The notes: generated by a model not told the origin, from the sequence alone. Shown: positions 11,569-20,003, numbered from the stretch's first letter. The stretch: DNA of 64,000 bases from JAPSGB01 sp963775185 (GCA_963775185.1 CAVZIE010000018.1:124001-188000), one strand, 5' to 3'. Numbers and translations are program-made.

Positions 11569-12717
11569 TCAGCCGATGATCATCCCCTCGCTCAGCAGAT
11601 TGCCCTTCTTGAAGCGCCGGAGGTGCCAGCGCTCGAACAGCGGCAGGTGCGACCCCTCCGCAATATGCTGGGCGATCAGCTTGCCCATCACCGGCGCCAT
11701 CATGAAACCGTGTCCCATGAAGCCGCTGGCCTGGAAGAAGCCGTCGAGCTCGTCCACGCCACCGACGATCGGATTCTGGTCGGGGGTGATGTCGTACAGC
11801 CCCGCCCACTGCCGCAGCACGCGGACGCCGCCGAGGATCGGGCAGACCCGGGTCAGCGCCTGGGCGTAGAGCGCGAGGAAGCGGTACGACGAGCCCTGGT
11901 CCGGGCCGGCCGGGACCTGCGCGTTGCCGATGCCTCCGACGATCTCGCCGCGGGTCGACTGGGAGAAGTAGAGGCCGTTCGACAGGTCCGCCACCAGCGG
12001 TCCGAGCCACGGCTTGAGCGGCTCGCTCGAGCAGATCTCGTGGCGGTGGGGATGGTTCGGGAGCTCCACGCCGGCCAGACGCGCGATCTCCGGGCTCCAC
12101 GCGCCGGCGGCGTTGACCACGACGTCGGTGGCGATCCGGCCGCGGTCCGTGACGACGGCGCGGATACCGCGCCCGCTCGTCTCGATGCCGGTCACGCGGG
12201 TGAACGTCTCGACCTCGACGCCCAGCGCGCGTGCGCCCTCGGCGTAGCCCCACACGAACGGCCACGGAAACACCACCGCGTCGTACGGATTGTAGCTCGC
12301 CGCGACCACGCCCTCGGTCGAGAGCTCGGGCACGATCTCGAGGATCTCGTCCGGCTCGAGCAAGCGCGTCATCAAGCCGCACTCGTTCTGCAGCGCGACG
12401 CTCTTTTCGAGCTCGCGGCGCCGCTCTTCGCTGCGCGCCAGGAACAGATACCCGCCCTGACGGAACCAGGTGTTGATGCGGTGCTCCTTCGCGAAGTCGC
12501 GGCACAGATCCAGGCTCTCTTGCATCAACCGGATGTTGGCCTCGCTCGACCACTGGGCGCGCACCCCGCCCCCGTTGCGTCCGCTGGCGCCGCCGCACAG
12601 GTACGAAGCGTCGACCACCACGATGCGCTTCTTGCCGTGGTGACGCGCCAGGTTCCACGCGATCGACAGGCCCATGATGCCCGCGCCGATGACCACGATC
12701 TCCGCCGCGTCGCGCAT
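11569..12717 (-). CDS. FAD-dependent oxidoreductase (DAO / sarcosine oxidase beta-like)
   Basis: A 382-residue flavoprotein. The N-terminal Rossmann signature VIGAGIMGLSIAW (GxGxxG at 11-16) binds FAD, and the acidic end of strand 2 is VVVDAS. GGASGRNGGGVRAQW follows as in sarcosine/glycine-oxidase relatives. The C-terminal part has GLYDITPDQNPIVGG and a GFMGHGFMMAPVMGK flavin-contact segment typical of the DAO family. It probably oxidises the C-N bond of an N-methyl or D-amino acid, with the product and electron acceptor unknown. The start at 12717 lies 7 nt after a TAGATT box. No operon partner is adjacent. Confidence 0.88.
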   Translation of the reverse strand: MRDAAEIVVIGAGIMGLSIAWNLARHHGKKRIVVVDASYLCGGASGRNGGGVRAQWSSEANIRLMQESLDLCRDFAKEHRINTWFRQGGYLFLARSEERRRELEKSVALQNECGLMTRLLEPDEILEIVPELSTEGVVAASYNPYDAVVFPWPFVWGYAEGARALGVEVETFTRVTGIETSGRGIRAVVTDRGRIATDVVVNAAGAWSPEIARLAGVELPNHPHRHEICSSEPLKPWLGPLVADLSNGLYFSQSTRGEIVGGIGNAQVPAGPDQGSSYRFLALYAQALTRVCPILGGVRVLRQWAGLYDITPDQNPIVGGVDELDGFFQASGFMGHGFMMAPVMGKLIAQHIAEGSHLPLFERWHLRRFKKGNLLSEGMIIG

Positions 12718-12724
12718 GCCGCGG

Positions 12725-12730
12725 AATCTA
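12725..12730 (-). promoter_or_regulatory. putative -10 box for a leaderless oxidoreductase mRNA
   Basis: TAGATT on the minus strand, 7 nt before the ATG at 12717. If it is the -10 box, transcription would begin at or next to the start codon. No convincing -35 box was found. Confidence 0.4.
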
Positions 12731-12823
12731 CCACCTGACTGCCGGCCGAGGGATTGTCGCTGCGGCGCGGTATCCCGCGGCCCGACGCTTGACGCGCCCG
12801 CGGCGCGGCGCCGTGATCGCGTC

Positions 12824-14773
12824 GTGGCCCGCGTCTTCTCGAGGCTCGTGTTCGGCGGCGCCATCGGCGCTGCCTTGACGGTCGCGGCGCTCGCGGGGTG
12901 CTCCGCGAACGGCAGCGCGAGCTCGCACCCGGCAACCGGCGGTAGCGGCGGTAGCGCCGCCGGCTCCGGCGGCTCGAGCGGCTCGGGCGGGAGCGCAGGC
13001 AGCACCGGCGGCACTGGCGGCGTCGCGTTCGACGCCGGTGGGGACGCGTCGCCCGGCGACGCAACGCTGGTCGACGGGCCCGGTGTCACCAACGACGGCG
13101 CGGTGGACGCCGCCGGCGAGGCTTGCGTCGACGGTGGCTACACCCCCGGGCCGCACCTGCGCACCTGCGCGGCGCCCACCGACAACGAGTGCAACGGCGC
13201 GTCCGACACCAGCAGCGCGTTTCCGAACGGCACCACCGGCAACGGCTTCGACGACGACTGCGACGGCCTGGTGGACGAGGGCTGCGCCTGCGGGACCACC
13301 GTGGCCGCTGGCGAGACCAAGCCGTGTTGGCTCGTGCCGGCGAGCCAGGCGGACAACTCCGGTCACGCGGTGGGCTGGTGCACGACGAACAGCGTCGGCA
13401 CGGTCAAGTGCGTGTCCAACATCACCGGCGAGTTCTCGACCCCGAAGTGGGATGGGCAGTGCCGTGGCGCGCAGCCTCCGTTCGCCGACGACGTGTGCGC
13501 GCCGGGCGATTTCGACTGCGACGGCCTCGACGCCAACAGCAAGGCCCACGACTGCACGTGCAACACTTCCGAGATCCAGTGCCCGACGGCGCCGCTGGTG
13601 ACGCAGCCCTACCCGGCGGCGAACAACCTGCCGAAGATCGACGGATCCACGTGGATCAAGGGCGTAAATCCGTCGCAGGCGACCAACTGGAAGTGGACCG
13701 CGACCGGCGGCGATTGCGACAACATCCTGCCGCGTCCCAGCTTCCAGATCTACAACAAGGCCAACGTCCAGGGCTTCGTCGCTCCGAACGGCGTGCCGAA
13801 GACCGGGCTTGGTCCACAGGGAAACCAGACGGGCCTGGTGTTCGGACCGGGCGCCGGCGCGATCGCGCAGCTCTACGTCGCGTTCGCGCTCTCCGGCGAC
13901 TACCTCGTCAAGGGCGAGTTCGATCTGCTCGGGCAGCACCACGCGTGCACCGTGAAGGTGCAGGTCCGCGCGCCGGGGATCCGCGCCGAAGCGTGCTGGA
14001 CGCCGATGCCGAACGACGTGGATCTTCATTTCGCGCGGCTCCAGAACGCGGACGCGTGCAAGAGCGGCAGCGAGGGCCACGGCTGGTTCCAGACCTGCCG
14101 CGACGACGAGCACGCCGATGACTGCTATTACCTCGACGCCTCGGGCTGTCGCGGCTTCTCCGGAAACCCGTCGGCATGGGGCTACGCCCAGTCCGCGCCC
14201 ACGGCGTGCCACGGCTGGGGCTCGCGCCGCGATCCGGCGTCGGGCTGCGACAATCCGCGCCTCGACTTCGACAACATCAGCTGCGACACGACGGTCCTGA
14301 ACCCGAACGGCTTCCTCGGCAGCGGTCTGGCCAACGACTTCTGCGGAGCCGAGAACATCAACCTGGACAACCCCAAGGATGGCGATCGTTTCGCTATCGG
14401 CGTGCACGCGTACAGTCTGTCGAGCAGCGTCAAGCCGCACGTGAACATCTACTGCAACGGCGAGCGGCGCCTGTCGCTCGGCTACGATCCCGGAGTGCAG
14501 GCCTTCCCCGAGCTCACCGAGAGCGGTGCGGAGGCCGGCGGCGACTTCTGGGAGGTCGCCACGGTGAAGGCCGTCGTCGATGGCGCCGGCCAGCTCACCG
14601 ACTGCCAGATCGATCCCGTCCACTCCGCGACGCCGAAGTCGGTGAAGGACGGATCGAACGACGTGTGCGTCGACACCAACCCGAAGAACGGTGCGTCCGG
14701 CAACGAGACGAACTGGACCTTCGAGTCCGACGGCCAGTATCCGGCGACCGCCGACGCGATCTGCTGGCACTGA
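12824..14773 (+). CDS. secreted lipoprotein with DDDCDG-type Asp/Cys repeats
   Basis: About 649 residues from the GTG at 12824 (a GTG at 12848 is an alternative). The signal sequence ends in lipobox ALAGC (Cys26) and is followed by a Gly/Ser/Thr-rich linker. The mature protein contains NGFDDDCDGLVDEGC and FDCDGLD, motifs common in myxobacterial secreted proteins and thought to bind Ca2+, plus many other cysteines consistent with disulfides. No enzyme signature was seen. The protein is probably tethered to the outer membrane and exposed. It is transcribed divergently from the FAD oxidoreductase with about 106 bp between starts. The function is not recognised. Confidence 0.82.
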   Translation: MARVFSRLVFGGAIGAALTVAALAGCSANGSASSHPATGGSGGSAAGSGGSSGSGGSAGSTGGTGGVAFDAGGDASPGDATLVDGPGVTNDGAVDAAGEACVDGGYTPGPHLRTCAAPTDNECNGASDTSSAFPNGTTGNGFDDDCDGLVDEGCACGTTVAAGETKPCWLVPASQADNSGHAVGWCTTNSVGTVKCVSNITGEFSTPKWDGQCRGAQPPFADDVCAPGDFDCDGLDANSKAHDCTCNTSEIQCPTAPLVTQPYPAANNLPKIDGSTWIKGVNPSQATNWKWTATGGDCDNILPRPSFQIYNKANVQGFVAPNGVPKTGLGPQGNQTGLVFGPGAGAIAQLYVAFALSGDYLVKGEFDLLGQHHACTVKVQVRAPGIRAEACWTPMPNDVDLHFARLQNADACKSGSEGHGWFQTCRDDEHADDCYYLDASGCRGFSGNPSAWGYAQSAPTACHGWGSRRDPASGCDNPRLDFDNISCDTTVLNPNGFLGSGLANDFCGAENINLDNPKDGDRFAIGVHAYSLSSSVKPHVNIYCNGERRLSLGYDPGVQAFPELTESGAEAGGDFWEVATVKAVVDGAGQLTDCQIDPVHSATPKSVKDGSNDVCVDTNPKNGASGNETNWTFESDGQYPATADAICWH

Positions 14774-14875
14774 GTCGCCGCCCCGCCGGCAGCGCCGGCC
14801 CGTAGCGCAGCGCCCGGTCGCGCACCGCCGACGCAGCGCGCGCGAGGAACGGTCCCGCGTCCGGCGCGAGCGCGC

Positions 14876-15001
14876 GTGAGGACCGTGTCGCGCGTGAGGA
14901 CCGTGTCGCGCGTGAGGTCCGTGTCGCGCGTGAGGTCCGTGTCGCGCGTGAGGACCGTGTCGCGCGTGAGGACCGTGTCGCGCGTGAGGACCGTGTCGCG
15001 C
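14876..15001. repeat. 18-bp tandem repeat (seven units)
   Basis: Seven head-to-tail units of GTGAGGACCGTGTCGCGC; units 3 and 4 share one A-to-T change (GTGAGGTCC...). No spacers, so it is not a CRISPR array. It occupies the otherwise gene-free 428 bp between the lipoprotein stop (14773) and the PPOX gene (15202). Because 18 is a multiple of three, all frames stay open, but no coding signal supports a peptide. Confidence 0.92.
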
Positions 15002-15201
15002 GTGCGGCGCGAACTTCGTGTCGGTCCGCGCGCTGCCGGCACCAGCGGCGTCGCGTGGGCGAGCGTCGCGCCGCCCGGGTCACGCAAGCGGTGCGGCGAA
15101 TCCCGACCGCGCCGCACCGCTTGCGCTCCGTTCGAACGCGATCCGCGCGCGGCGCGCCGGGGCACGCCGCATGCACGCGAATCGTGAGAAGGAGCCCGGT
15201 C

Positions 15202-15666
15202 ATGCTCGAAGAACGACTTCGTGTGCTGTTGGCGGACACCGCGACGCTGAAGCTCGCTACGGCGGGGGGCGCGGTGAGCCCATGGTTGGCCGCGGCCTTC
15301 TTCGCGGAGGCGGATTTATTCACGCTCAGGCTCATGATCGAGCGGCAGGGCAAGACGCTTGCGAACGTCCACGCCGATCCCCGTGTCGCCGTCATGATCG
15401 AGACCGGTAATCCCATGGCGCTGTTCGTCCAGGGCGAGGGCCGTGCATGGCAGGTGGACGGCGATGGCCGGGAGTTCCGCGACGCGCTCGTGGACAAGAC
15501 GCCGGCGAGCGAGCCGCTGGTGCGGCTGCCGAACCTGGTGCCGGTCCGCATCGAGATCGCGCGCTGGCTCCTGACCGACGTCCCCGCGGGCTGGCTACCC
15601 GCCAAGGAGCTCCGCGCCCCACCGGCGCGCGTGCGGCAGGAACAACCGGTGGCGCACGTCGCCTGA
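15202..15666 (+). CDS. pyridoxamine 5'-phosphate oxidase-like (PPOX) FMN-binding protein
   Basis: A 154-residue split-barrel flavoprotein. The order of short strands fits the PPOX/flavin-reductase-like fold: LKLATAGGAVSPWLAAAFF, TLRLMIERQGKTLANVHADPRVAVMIETG, then ALFVQGEGRAWQV. The segment HADPRVAVMIE is the usual strand pair that contacts FMN. The N-terminal start at 15202 has an AGAAGGAG ribosome-binding site 9 bases upstream. These small members often bind FMN, F420 or heme and reduce unknown substrates, and nothing here selects among them. It sits alone, converging on cysQ. Confidence 0.75.
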   Translation: MLEERLRVLLADTATLKLATAGGAVSPWLAAAFFAEADLFTLRLMIERQGKTLANVHADPRVAVMIETGNPMALFVQGEGRAWQVDGDGREFRDALVDKTPASEPLVRLPNLVPVRIEIARWLLTDVPAGWLPAKELRAPPARVRQEQPVAHVA

Positions 15667-15678
15667 CGCCCCGCGCGG

Positions 15679-15694
15679 TTCCGCGCCGGACCGG
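15679..15694. repeat. dispersed intergenic repeat, copy 3
   Basis: TTCCGCGCCGGACCGG, perfect, 12 bases after the PPOX stop in a convergent intergenic region. Confidence 0.75.
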
Positions 15695-15763
15695 CGGCAC
15701 CCCAATCCCGGTCCCGGTCGGCCCCACCGTCCCTCCGGGGCCTCTACACGCTTCGCTCGCTTC

Positions 15764-15790
15764 GAGCCCGGGCAATTGTTGCCCAGGCTC
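15764..15790. terminator. bidirectional stem-loop between PPOX and cysQ genes
   Basis: GAGCC-C-GGGCAA-TTG-TTGCCC-A-GGCTC: an 11-bp stem with one mismatch and a 3-nt loop. It directly abuts the minus-strand cysQ stop and lies about 100 bases beyond the plus-strand PPOX stop. A U-tract is missing on both sides, so the terminator role is inferred from stem strength and position. Confidence 0.55.
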
Positions 15791-16615
15791 TCAGTCCTGC
15801 TCCTCGCGGATGCGCGCCAGGCGCTCGAGCAGCGCGTCGTGGAGCGCGCCGTTGCTGGCGAGCACGCCCTGGTCGTTCGCGAGCTTCTCGCCGCGGTACG
15901 CGATGGGGCGACCCCAGGCGTCGGTGAAGCGACCCCCGGCGGCGTGGACCACGGCGTCCGCGGCGCACGCGTCCCAGCGCTTGCCGGCGTAGCCCGGCGT
16001 CACGTACGCCTCGGCGTCGCCGCGCGCGACGGCCACGCCCTTGAGCCCAGCGCTGCCCAGGGCGATGACCTTGCCGACGCCCAGCATGCGCAGCGCGCGC
16101 TCCATCTTGTCGGAGCGGTGCGAGCGCGACGCCACGATGCGCGCGTCGCCGAGGGTGGCGACGTCGCTCGCAGACAGCTCGGTGCGCGCGCCGCCGGCGC
16201 CGGCGCTCCACGCGCCCTGCCCGACGACCCCGGCGAACACGGTGTCCGTTGCCGGTGCGTGGATCACACCCAGGGTCGCGCGGTCGCCGTCGAGCAAGCC
16301 GATCATCACAACGAACTCGCCGTTCCGGTCGACGAACTCCCGCGTGCCGTCGAGGGGGTCGACGAAGAACACGCGCTCGGCGCTGCGGAAGCCGGTGAAG
16401 GTGTCCGGGTCGCTCTCCTCGGCCACGATAGGAATGCTGGGATACGCGTCGGCGAGGCGCGAACAGATGAACTCGTTGGCGCGTCGATCCGCCTCGGTGA
16501 CCGGATCGCGTGGGGCCTTGTAGTCCACGTCGAAGGGCGCGGCGTACACTTCCTTGACGATGGTCGCCGCTTCGGCCGCGACCTGCACCAGATGTTCGAT
16601 TGTCGGGTCGTTCAC
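15791..16615 (-). CDS. cysQ: 3'(2'),5'-bisphosphate nucleotidase (inositol monophosphatase family)
   Basis: A 274-residue Mg2+-dependent phosphatase of the IMPase fold. Metal-binding motifs are AEES near residue 67 and DPLDGTREF near 89, with the third metal site near WDACAADAVVHAAGG. Family members remove the 3' phosphate from PAP/PAPS (CysQ) or act on inositol phosphates; the DPLDGTREF form favours CysQ. It would recycle the PAP formed in sulfate assimilation or sulfotransfer. The GTG start overlaps the stop of the aldo/keto reductase by four bases (GTGA), so the two are translationally coupled. Confidence 0.85.
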   Translation of the reverse strand: MNDPTIEHLVQVAAEAATIVKEVYAAPFDVDYKAPRDPVTEADRRANEFICSRLADAYPSIPIVAEESDPDTFTGFRSAERVFFVDPLDGTREFVDRNGEFVVMIGLLDGDRATLGVIHAPATDTVFAGVVGQGAWSAGAGGARTELSASDVATLGDARIVASRSHRSDKMERALRMLGVGKVIALGSAGLKGVAVARGDAEAYVTPGYAGKRWDACAADAVVHAAGGRFTDAWGRPIAYRGEKLANDQGVLASNGALHDALLERLARIREEQD

Positions 16616-17556
16616 GCTTGTACCCCCACGTCCCTGAGCCGGTTCCGGAGCGCGCCGAGTTTCTCGTTGGCAAGGTACGGTGGCTCCTTGCCGGCCTCGC
16701 GCACGAGTTGGTCGATCTGCATCGTGCTGCGCGGTCCGAGCGCGACCGACGACACACGCTCGTTCGCGAGCGCGAAGCGCAGCGCCGCCGCGCGCAGGCT
16801 CACGACCTGGCCGCCCACCAGCGGGCGCACCGCGTCGAGCTGGCGTACCCGGCGGTGCAGCTCGTCGTACGTCCACCGCTCGGCGCGATGGTCGAACTCC
16901 GGGAACACCTTGTCCGCCGACCAGTGACCGCACAAGAGCCCGTAGGCCAGCGCGGAGTGGGCGATGACGCCGGTCTCGCGCTTGTCGATCTCGTCGACCA
17001 GGTCGAGGAGATCGCTCTGGTGGAAGATGTTGTAGGAAAGCGAGATGACCTGCGCTCCCTGGGCCAGCGCCGCACGCCCCGCCTCCACCGAGCCGACGCT
17101 GACGCCCCACGCGCGCAGCTGGCCCGCGTCCACCAGCTCGCGCAACAGGTCGCACGCTTCGCCGCGCTCCAGCGCGGCAGCCGACGGGTTGTGCAGCAGC
17201 ACGACGTCGAGGACGTCGCGGTGTAGGCGGGCGCGACTCTTGTCGATCGCGTCCCGGAGGAACGGCACGTCGAAGCGCTTGCGCGGCGGGTTGCCGTCGC
17301 GATCCGTTCCGACCCGCGTGACCAGGACCGCGCGCGTGTCTTGGCCGAGGCGCTCGCCGAGCTTCTGCTCCATGGCACCGTGCGCGTAGGCGTCGGCGGT
17401 GTCGAAGAGCGTGATGCCCAGGGCGCGCGCGCGATCGATCACGCGATCCTGTTCCGCCTCGGGCACCGGGCCGTAGCCGTCGCCGGACAGACCCCACGTC
17501 CCGAGCGCGAGCTCGGTGACCCGGATCCCGGTCTTGCCCAGGGAACGACGTCGCAT
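16612..17556 (-). CDS. aldo/keto reductase
   Basis: A 314-residue (beta/alpha)8 oxidoreductase. FDTADAYAHGAMEQKLGERL carries the family Asp52 and Tyr57, and LHNP matches the usual LHxP with Asn in place of His. Where most members have the catalytic Lys (ATKV), this one has TRVG with Arg81, so catalysis may be altered. The C-terminal segment ANERVSSVALGPRST is the NADPH-binding site. It should use NADPH on a carbonyl substrate that cannot be named. The start at 17556 lies 8 nt after a TATACC box. First gene of a two-gene unit with cysQ. Confidence 0.88.
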   Translation of the reverse strand: MRRRSLGKTGIRVTELALGTWGLSGDGYGPVPEAEQDRVIDRARALGITLFDTADAYAHGAMEQKLGERLGQDTRAVLVTRVGTDRDGNPPRKRFDVPFLRDAIDKSRARLHRDVLDVVLLHNPSAAALERGEACDLLRELVDAGQLRAWGVSVGSVEAGRAALAQGAQVISLSYNIFHQSDLLDLVDEIDKRETGVIAHSALAYGLLCGHWSADKVFPEFDHRAERWTYDELHRRVRQLDAVRPLVGGQVVSLRAAALRFALANERVSSVALGPRSTMQIDQLVREAGKEPPYLANEKLGALRNRLRDVGVQA

Positions 17557-17564
17557 GCCGAGGG

Positions 17565-17570
17565 GGTATA
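17565..17570 (-). promoter_or_regulatory. putative -10 box for the aldo/keto reductase-cysQ unit
   Basis: TATACC on the minus strand, 8 nt before the ATG at 17556, which leaves room for almost no 5' untranslated region. Confidence 0.42.
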
Positions 17571-17589
17571 GCAAACTACCGGACTCAAA

Positions 17590-18312
17590 TCAGGAAGCGT
17601 CCAGCCCCGCTGCCACGAGCAGCTCGCGGTTCGACAGCACGTCCTCGGCGGCCCCGGCGGCGACCATGCGTCCGGCGCGCATCAGCACGGCGCGCGCGCC
17701 GACGTTTCGCGCGCCGTCGAGGTCGTGCGTCGCGAACACGAGCGTCGCGTCGACGCTGGACAACGTGGCCAGCATCTCCTTGCGCGCCAGCGGATCGAGG
17801 CTCGCGGTGGGCTCGTCGCAGAGCACGACGCCGGGCCGGTACGACAGCACCGTCGCGAAAGCGAGACGGCGCTGCTCGCCGAGGCTGAGCTCGCCCGGCG
17901 TGCGCTCGTCGAATCCCTGCAGGCCGACTGCCGCGAGCGCGTCGGCGACGCGCGCCGCGATTTCGGCTTCCGGCACGCCGCGCTGCCGCGGACCGAACGC
18001 CACCTCGTCGCGTACGCTGGGCAAAAATAGCTGATCGCCCGGCTCGGCGAACACGAAACCGACGTCGCGCCGGAGCGCTCCGAGCGACTTGCGGGTGAGC
18101 TCGCGATCGCCGATCGCGATGCGCCCCTCGAACGGTACCGCACCGACCATCGCGAGCAGGAGCGACGTCTTGCCTGCGCCGTTGGGGCCGATCAGCGCGA
18201 TGCGCTCGCGCGCGTCGACGTCCAGCGACAGCTTGTCCACGACGAGTCGTGGTGCCCGCGTCGTTCCCTCGCGCCACACGCTGACCTTGTCGAGATAGAT
18301 GGAGGCGGCCAT
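17590..18312 (-). CDS. cbiO: nickel/cobalt ECF transporter ATPase
   Basis: A 240-residue ABC ATPase: Walker A GPNGAGKTS, Q-loop region FAEPGDQLF, signature LSLGEQRR, Walker B VVLCDEP and H-loop ATHD. EPGDQLF and VRDEVAFGPRQ are characteristic of CbiO/EcfA-type energy-coupling-factor ATPases. It drives uptake through the membrane partner encoded just upstream, whose stop is 9 bases away. The ATG at 18312 is chosen (spaced after GTGGGA); a GTG at 18321 is possible. Co-occurrence with cbiM fixes the substrate as Ni2+ or Co2+, but which metal cannot be told. Confidence 0.9.
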   Translation of the reverse strand: MAASIYLDKVSVWREGTTRAPRLVVDKLSLDVDARERIALIGPNGAGKTSLLLAMVGAVPFEGRIAIGDRELTRKSLGALRRDVGFVFAEPGDQLFLPSVRDEVAFGPRQRGVPEAEIAARVADALAAVGLQGFDERTPGELSLGEQRRLAFATVLSYRPGVVLCDEPTASLDPLARKEMLATLSSVDATLVFATHDLDGARNVGARAVLMRAGRMVAAGAAEDVLSNRELLVAAGLDAS

Positions 18313-18321
18313 CAATCCCAC

Positions 18322-18975
18322 CTAGACCACGTGCACGGCCACGGCGCACGTGACGCTCGCGAGCACGACGAGCGCGTCGCGTGCGCGCAAGCCCGAGTGC
18401 GCCGACGCCTCCGCGGCGGTATAGCCCCTGAGCCGCATCGCGAGCTCCACGCGGCCAGCGCGGTCGGCGGTGCGCAAGAGCAGCGTGGCGAGCGTTCCCG
18501 CGCCAAGCGCCGGACCGCGCGCGCCGCGCAGCTTTCGCGCCAGCACCAGACGTCGGCCCTCGTCCCGTACCGCACCGAGTTGGCGCAGCATCGTGCCGGT
18601 GACGGCACACAGCGCGTCGGGCACACCGAGCGCTCCCAGCGCGCCCGGCACCTCGGCAAGCGGCACCGTGGAGGCGATCGACAGCGCCACCGAGACGGCG
18701 AAGAGCGCGCGCATGCCGAGCAGACCCGCTCTCGCCGACTCTCCGCTCAGTAGCAGCGGGGCGAGCACCGCGGCGATCACGCCGATCGCCGGCAGGGCGC
18801 GCAGGGCGAGCGTGCCGGGCCGCGGCCGCGCCGTCCCGACAGCCAGCAGCACCACCGCCGCGCTTGCCGCGAGCGCGGCGGTGTCGAGTCGCGCGGTGGC
18901 CAGGCCGACCACGGCGATCGCTCCGGCGAGGAGCCGCCCGGCGGCGCTGGACGAACGGATGAGCAGGGCGGTCAC
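18322..18975 (-). CDS. cbiQ: ECF transporter transmembrane protein
   Basis: A 217-residue hydrophobic protein with about five predicted membrane helices. The C-terminal cytoplasmic part carries an Ala-Arg-Gly-type coupling motif (ELAMRLRGY, after LARKLRGARG) that contacts the ATPase in EcfT/CbiQ proteins. It links the substrate component CbiM to CbiO. The GTG start overlaps the cbiM stop by four bases (GTGA). Sequence conservation outside the coupling helix is low, as is usual for this subunit, so the identification rests partly on gene order. Confidence 0.85.
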   Translation of the reverse strand: MTALLIRSSSAAGRLLAGAIAVVGLATARLDTAALAASAAVVLLAVGTARPRPGTLALRALPAIGVIAAVLAPLLLSGESARAGLLGMRALFAVSVALSIASTVPLAEVPGALGALGVPDALCAVTGTMLRQLGAVRDEGRRLVLARKLRGARGPALGAGTLATLLLRTADRAGRVELAMRLRGYTAAEASAHSGLRARDALVVLASVTCAVAVHVV

Positions 18976-19766
18976 GGCGCGTGCAGATGCCGGAGCACTA
19001 CGGCGAGCGCATCCGGGGTCCCGCTCGCGAACGGCACCAGGATCACCGCGATGACCAGCGCCGCAGCCGCCCAACGCGCGCCGCGATGCGGCGTCGCGGG
19101 CTCGGTCCCGACGTCGTCGAGGGAGCGCGGCACGCCGGCAAGCGTCGACCCGATGCCGAGCAAGCGAGGCGCTCGCCGCGCGAGCTCGCGCACGGCGACG
19201 GCGGTGAGCACGCCTTCAGCGATGCCGGCCAGCGCTTGCACACCGACGAGCCACGCGAACGTCATCTTCACGGGCGCGCCCGCGCCGATCACCAGCATGC
19301 TGGCGAGCAAGCTTGCGCCGAGCGTGGTGCCGAGCCACGCGCCGAGGAAGCCCGTCAGCGCGAGGCCGCGTGGCGAACGCCCGAGCATGCGCGACAAGCC
19401 GTAGGTGACGATCGCTGGTAGCACCGCCATGTCGAGCACGTTGAGCCCGATCACCGTGAGGCCGCCGTCGCCGAGCAGCAACGCCTGCACGAGCAGCACC
19501 GCGGTGATCGCGACGACGGCGCGCGCCGGGCCCAGGCACAGCACGAGGAGCGCGGTGCCGATGGCGTGCGCGCTCGCGCCGGGCACGAGCGGGACGTTGA
19601 TCGCCTGCGCCGCGAGCACGAAGGCCGCGAGCGTGCCGGTCCACGCGACGTCGCGGCTGCCGGCGTCGAACGCACGCCTGAGGGCTACGGCGACGGCGCC
19701 CGCCCCGGCGACGTCGAGGGCGACGACGAGCCCCGGCTGGTCGAGGATGCCGTCCGCGAGGTGCAT
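18972..19766 (-). CDS. cbiM: nickel/cobalt ECF substrate-binding membrane protein (CbiM with CbiN-like tail)
   Basis: A 264-residue membrane protein beginning MHLADG. In CbiM/NikM the extreme N-terminus with His2 coordinates the metal, so this start is required. About six to seven membrane helices follow (AFVLAAQAINVPLVPGASAHAIGTAL is diagnostic). The C-terminal 35 residues add another helix and GTPDALAVVL, resembling the CbiN/NikN accessory unit fused on. A TAGCAT box only 6 nt before the ATG suggests a second, leaderless promoter inside the operon. A 77-bp gap separates it from the small membrane protein gene upstream. Confidence 0.9.
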   Translation of the reverse strand: MHLADGILDQPGLVVALDVAGAGAVAVALRRAFDAGSRDVAWTGTLAAFVLAAQAINVPLVPGASAHAIGTALLVLCLGPARAVVAITAVLLVQALLLGDGGLTVIGLNVLDMAVLPAIVTYGLSRMLGRSPRGLALTGFLGAWLGTTLGASLLASMLVIGAGAPVKMTFAWLVGVQALAGIAEGVLTAVAVRELARRAPRLLGIGSTLAGVPRSLDDVGTEPATPHRGARWAAAALVIAVILVPFASGTPDALAVVLRHLHAP

Positions 19767-19772
19767 GAAGGC

Positions 19773-19778
19773 ATGCTA
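19773..19778 (-). promoter_or_regulatory. putative -10 box directly before cbiM
   Basis: TAGCAT on the minus strand, 6 nt before the cbiM ATG. It would allow cbiMQO to be transcribed separately from the small membrane protein gene. Confidence 0.38.
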
Positions 19779-19843
19779 GCCATCTCGTCCTCGCGTGCCA
19801 CCCTCTACATGATACGTGCCACGCCGGGGCCGCGCTCGGCCGC

Positions 19844-19996
19844 TCAGTGCGCGACGAGGTGCCAGTACTGGGTCAGGAGCAGCAGCAGCAGCCCGCCGCC
19901 AACGAGCAGTCCTTCGATCCATGCCGAGGGCTCGCCGTGGGGGCCGGAAGCCGGATTGGGCTCCGTCCGCGCTGTTCTGGTGGTTGCAGTCATCAT
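19844..19996 (-). CDS. small single-pass membrane protein
   Basis: A 50-residue peptide with one membrane helix (GLLVGGGLLLLLLTQYW) followed by HLVAH, preceded by a Thr/Arg/Pro-rich stretch. It lies just upstream of cbiM on the same strand and just downstream of a promoter with a palindromic operator, so it is probably the first gene of the metal transporter operon. The two His residues near the C-terminus could touch metal, but that is speculation. The start at 19996 is chosen because the -10 box ends 7 nt before it; ATG at 19993 would give 49 residues. No family recognised. Confidence 0.55.
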   Translation of the reverse strand: MMTATTRTARTEPNPASGPHGEPSAWIEGLLVGGGLLLLLLTQYWHLVAH

Positions 19997-20003
19997 TGAG
20001 ACA

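Noticed and set aside
14876..15001. CRISPR array
   Set aside because: The units are directly adjacent without spacers and no cas gene is near.
14876..15187. Open frame made of repeated RTVSRV peptides
   Set aside because: It exists only because an 18-bp tandem repeat keeps the frame open; no ribosome-binding site or conserved sequence.
19767..19843. Cobalamin riboswitch upstream of cbiM
   Set aside because: The gap is only 77 bp, no B12-box-like sequence was seen and a promoter/operator lies further upstream.
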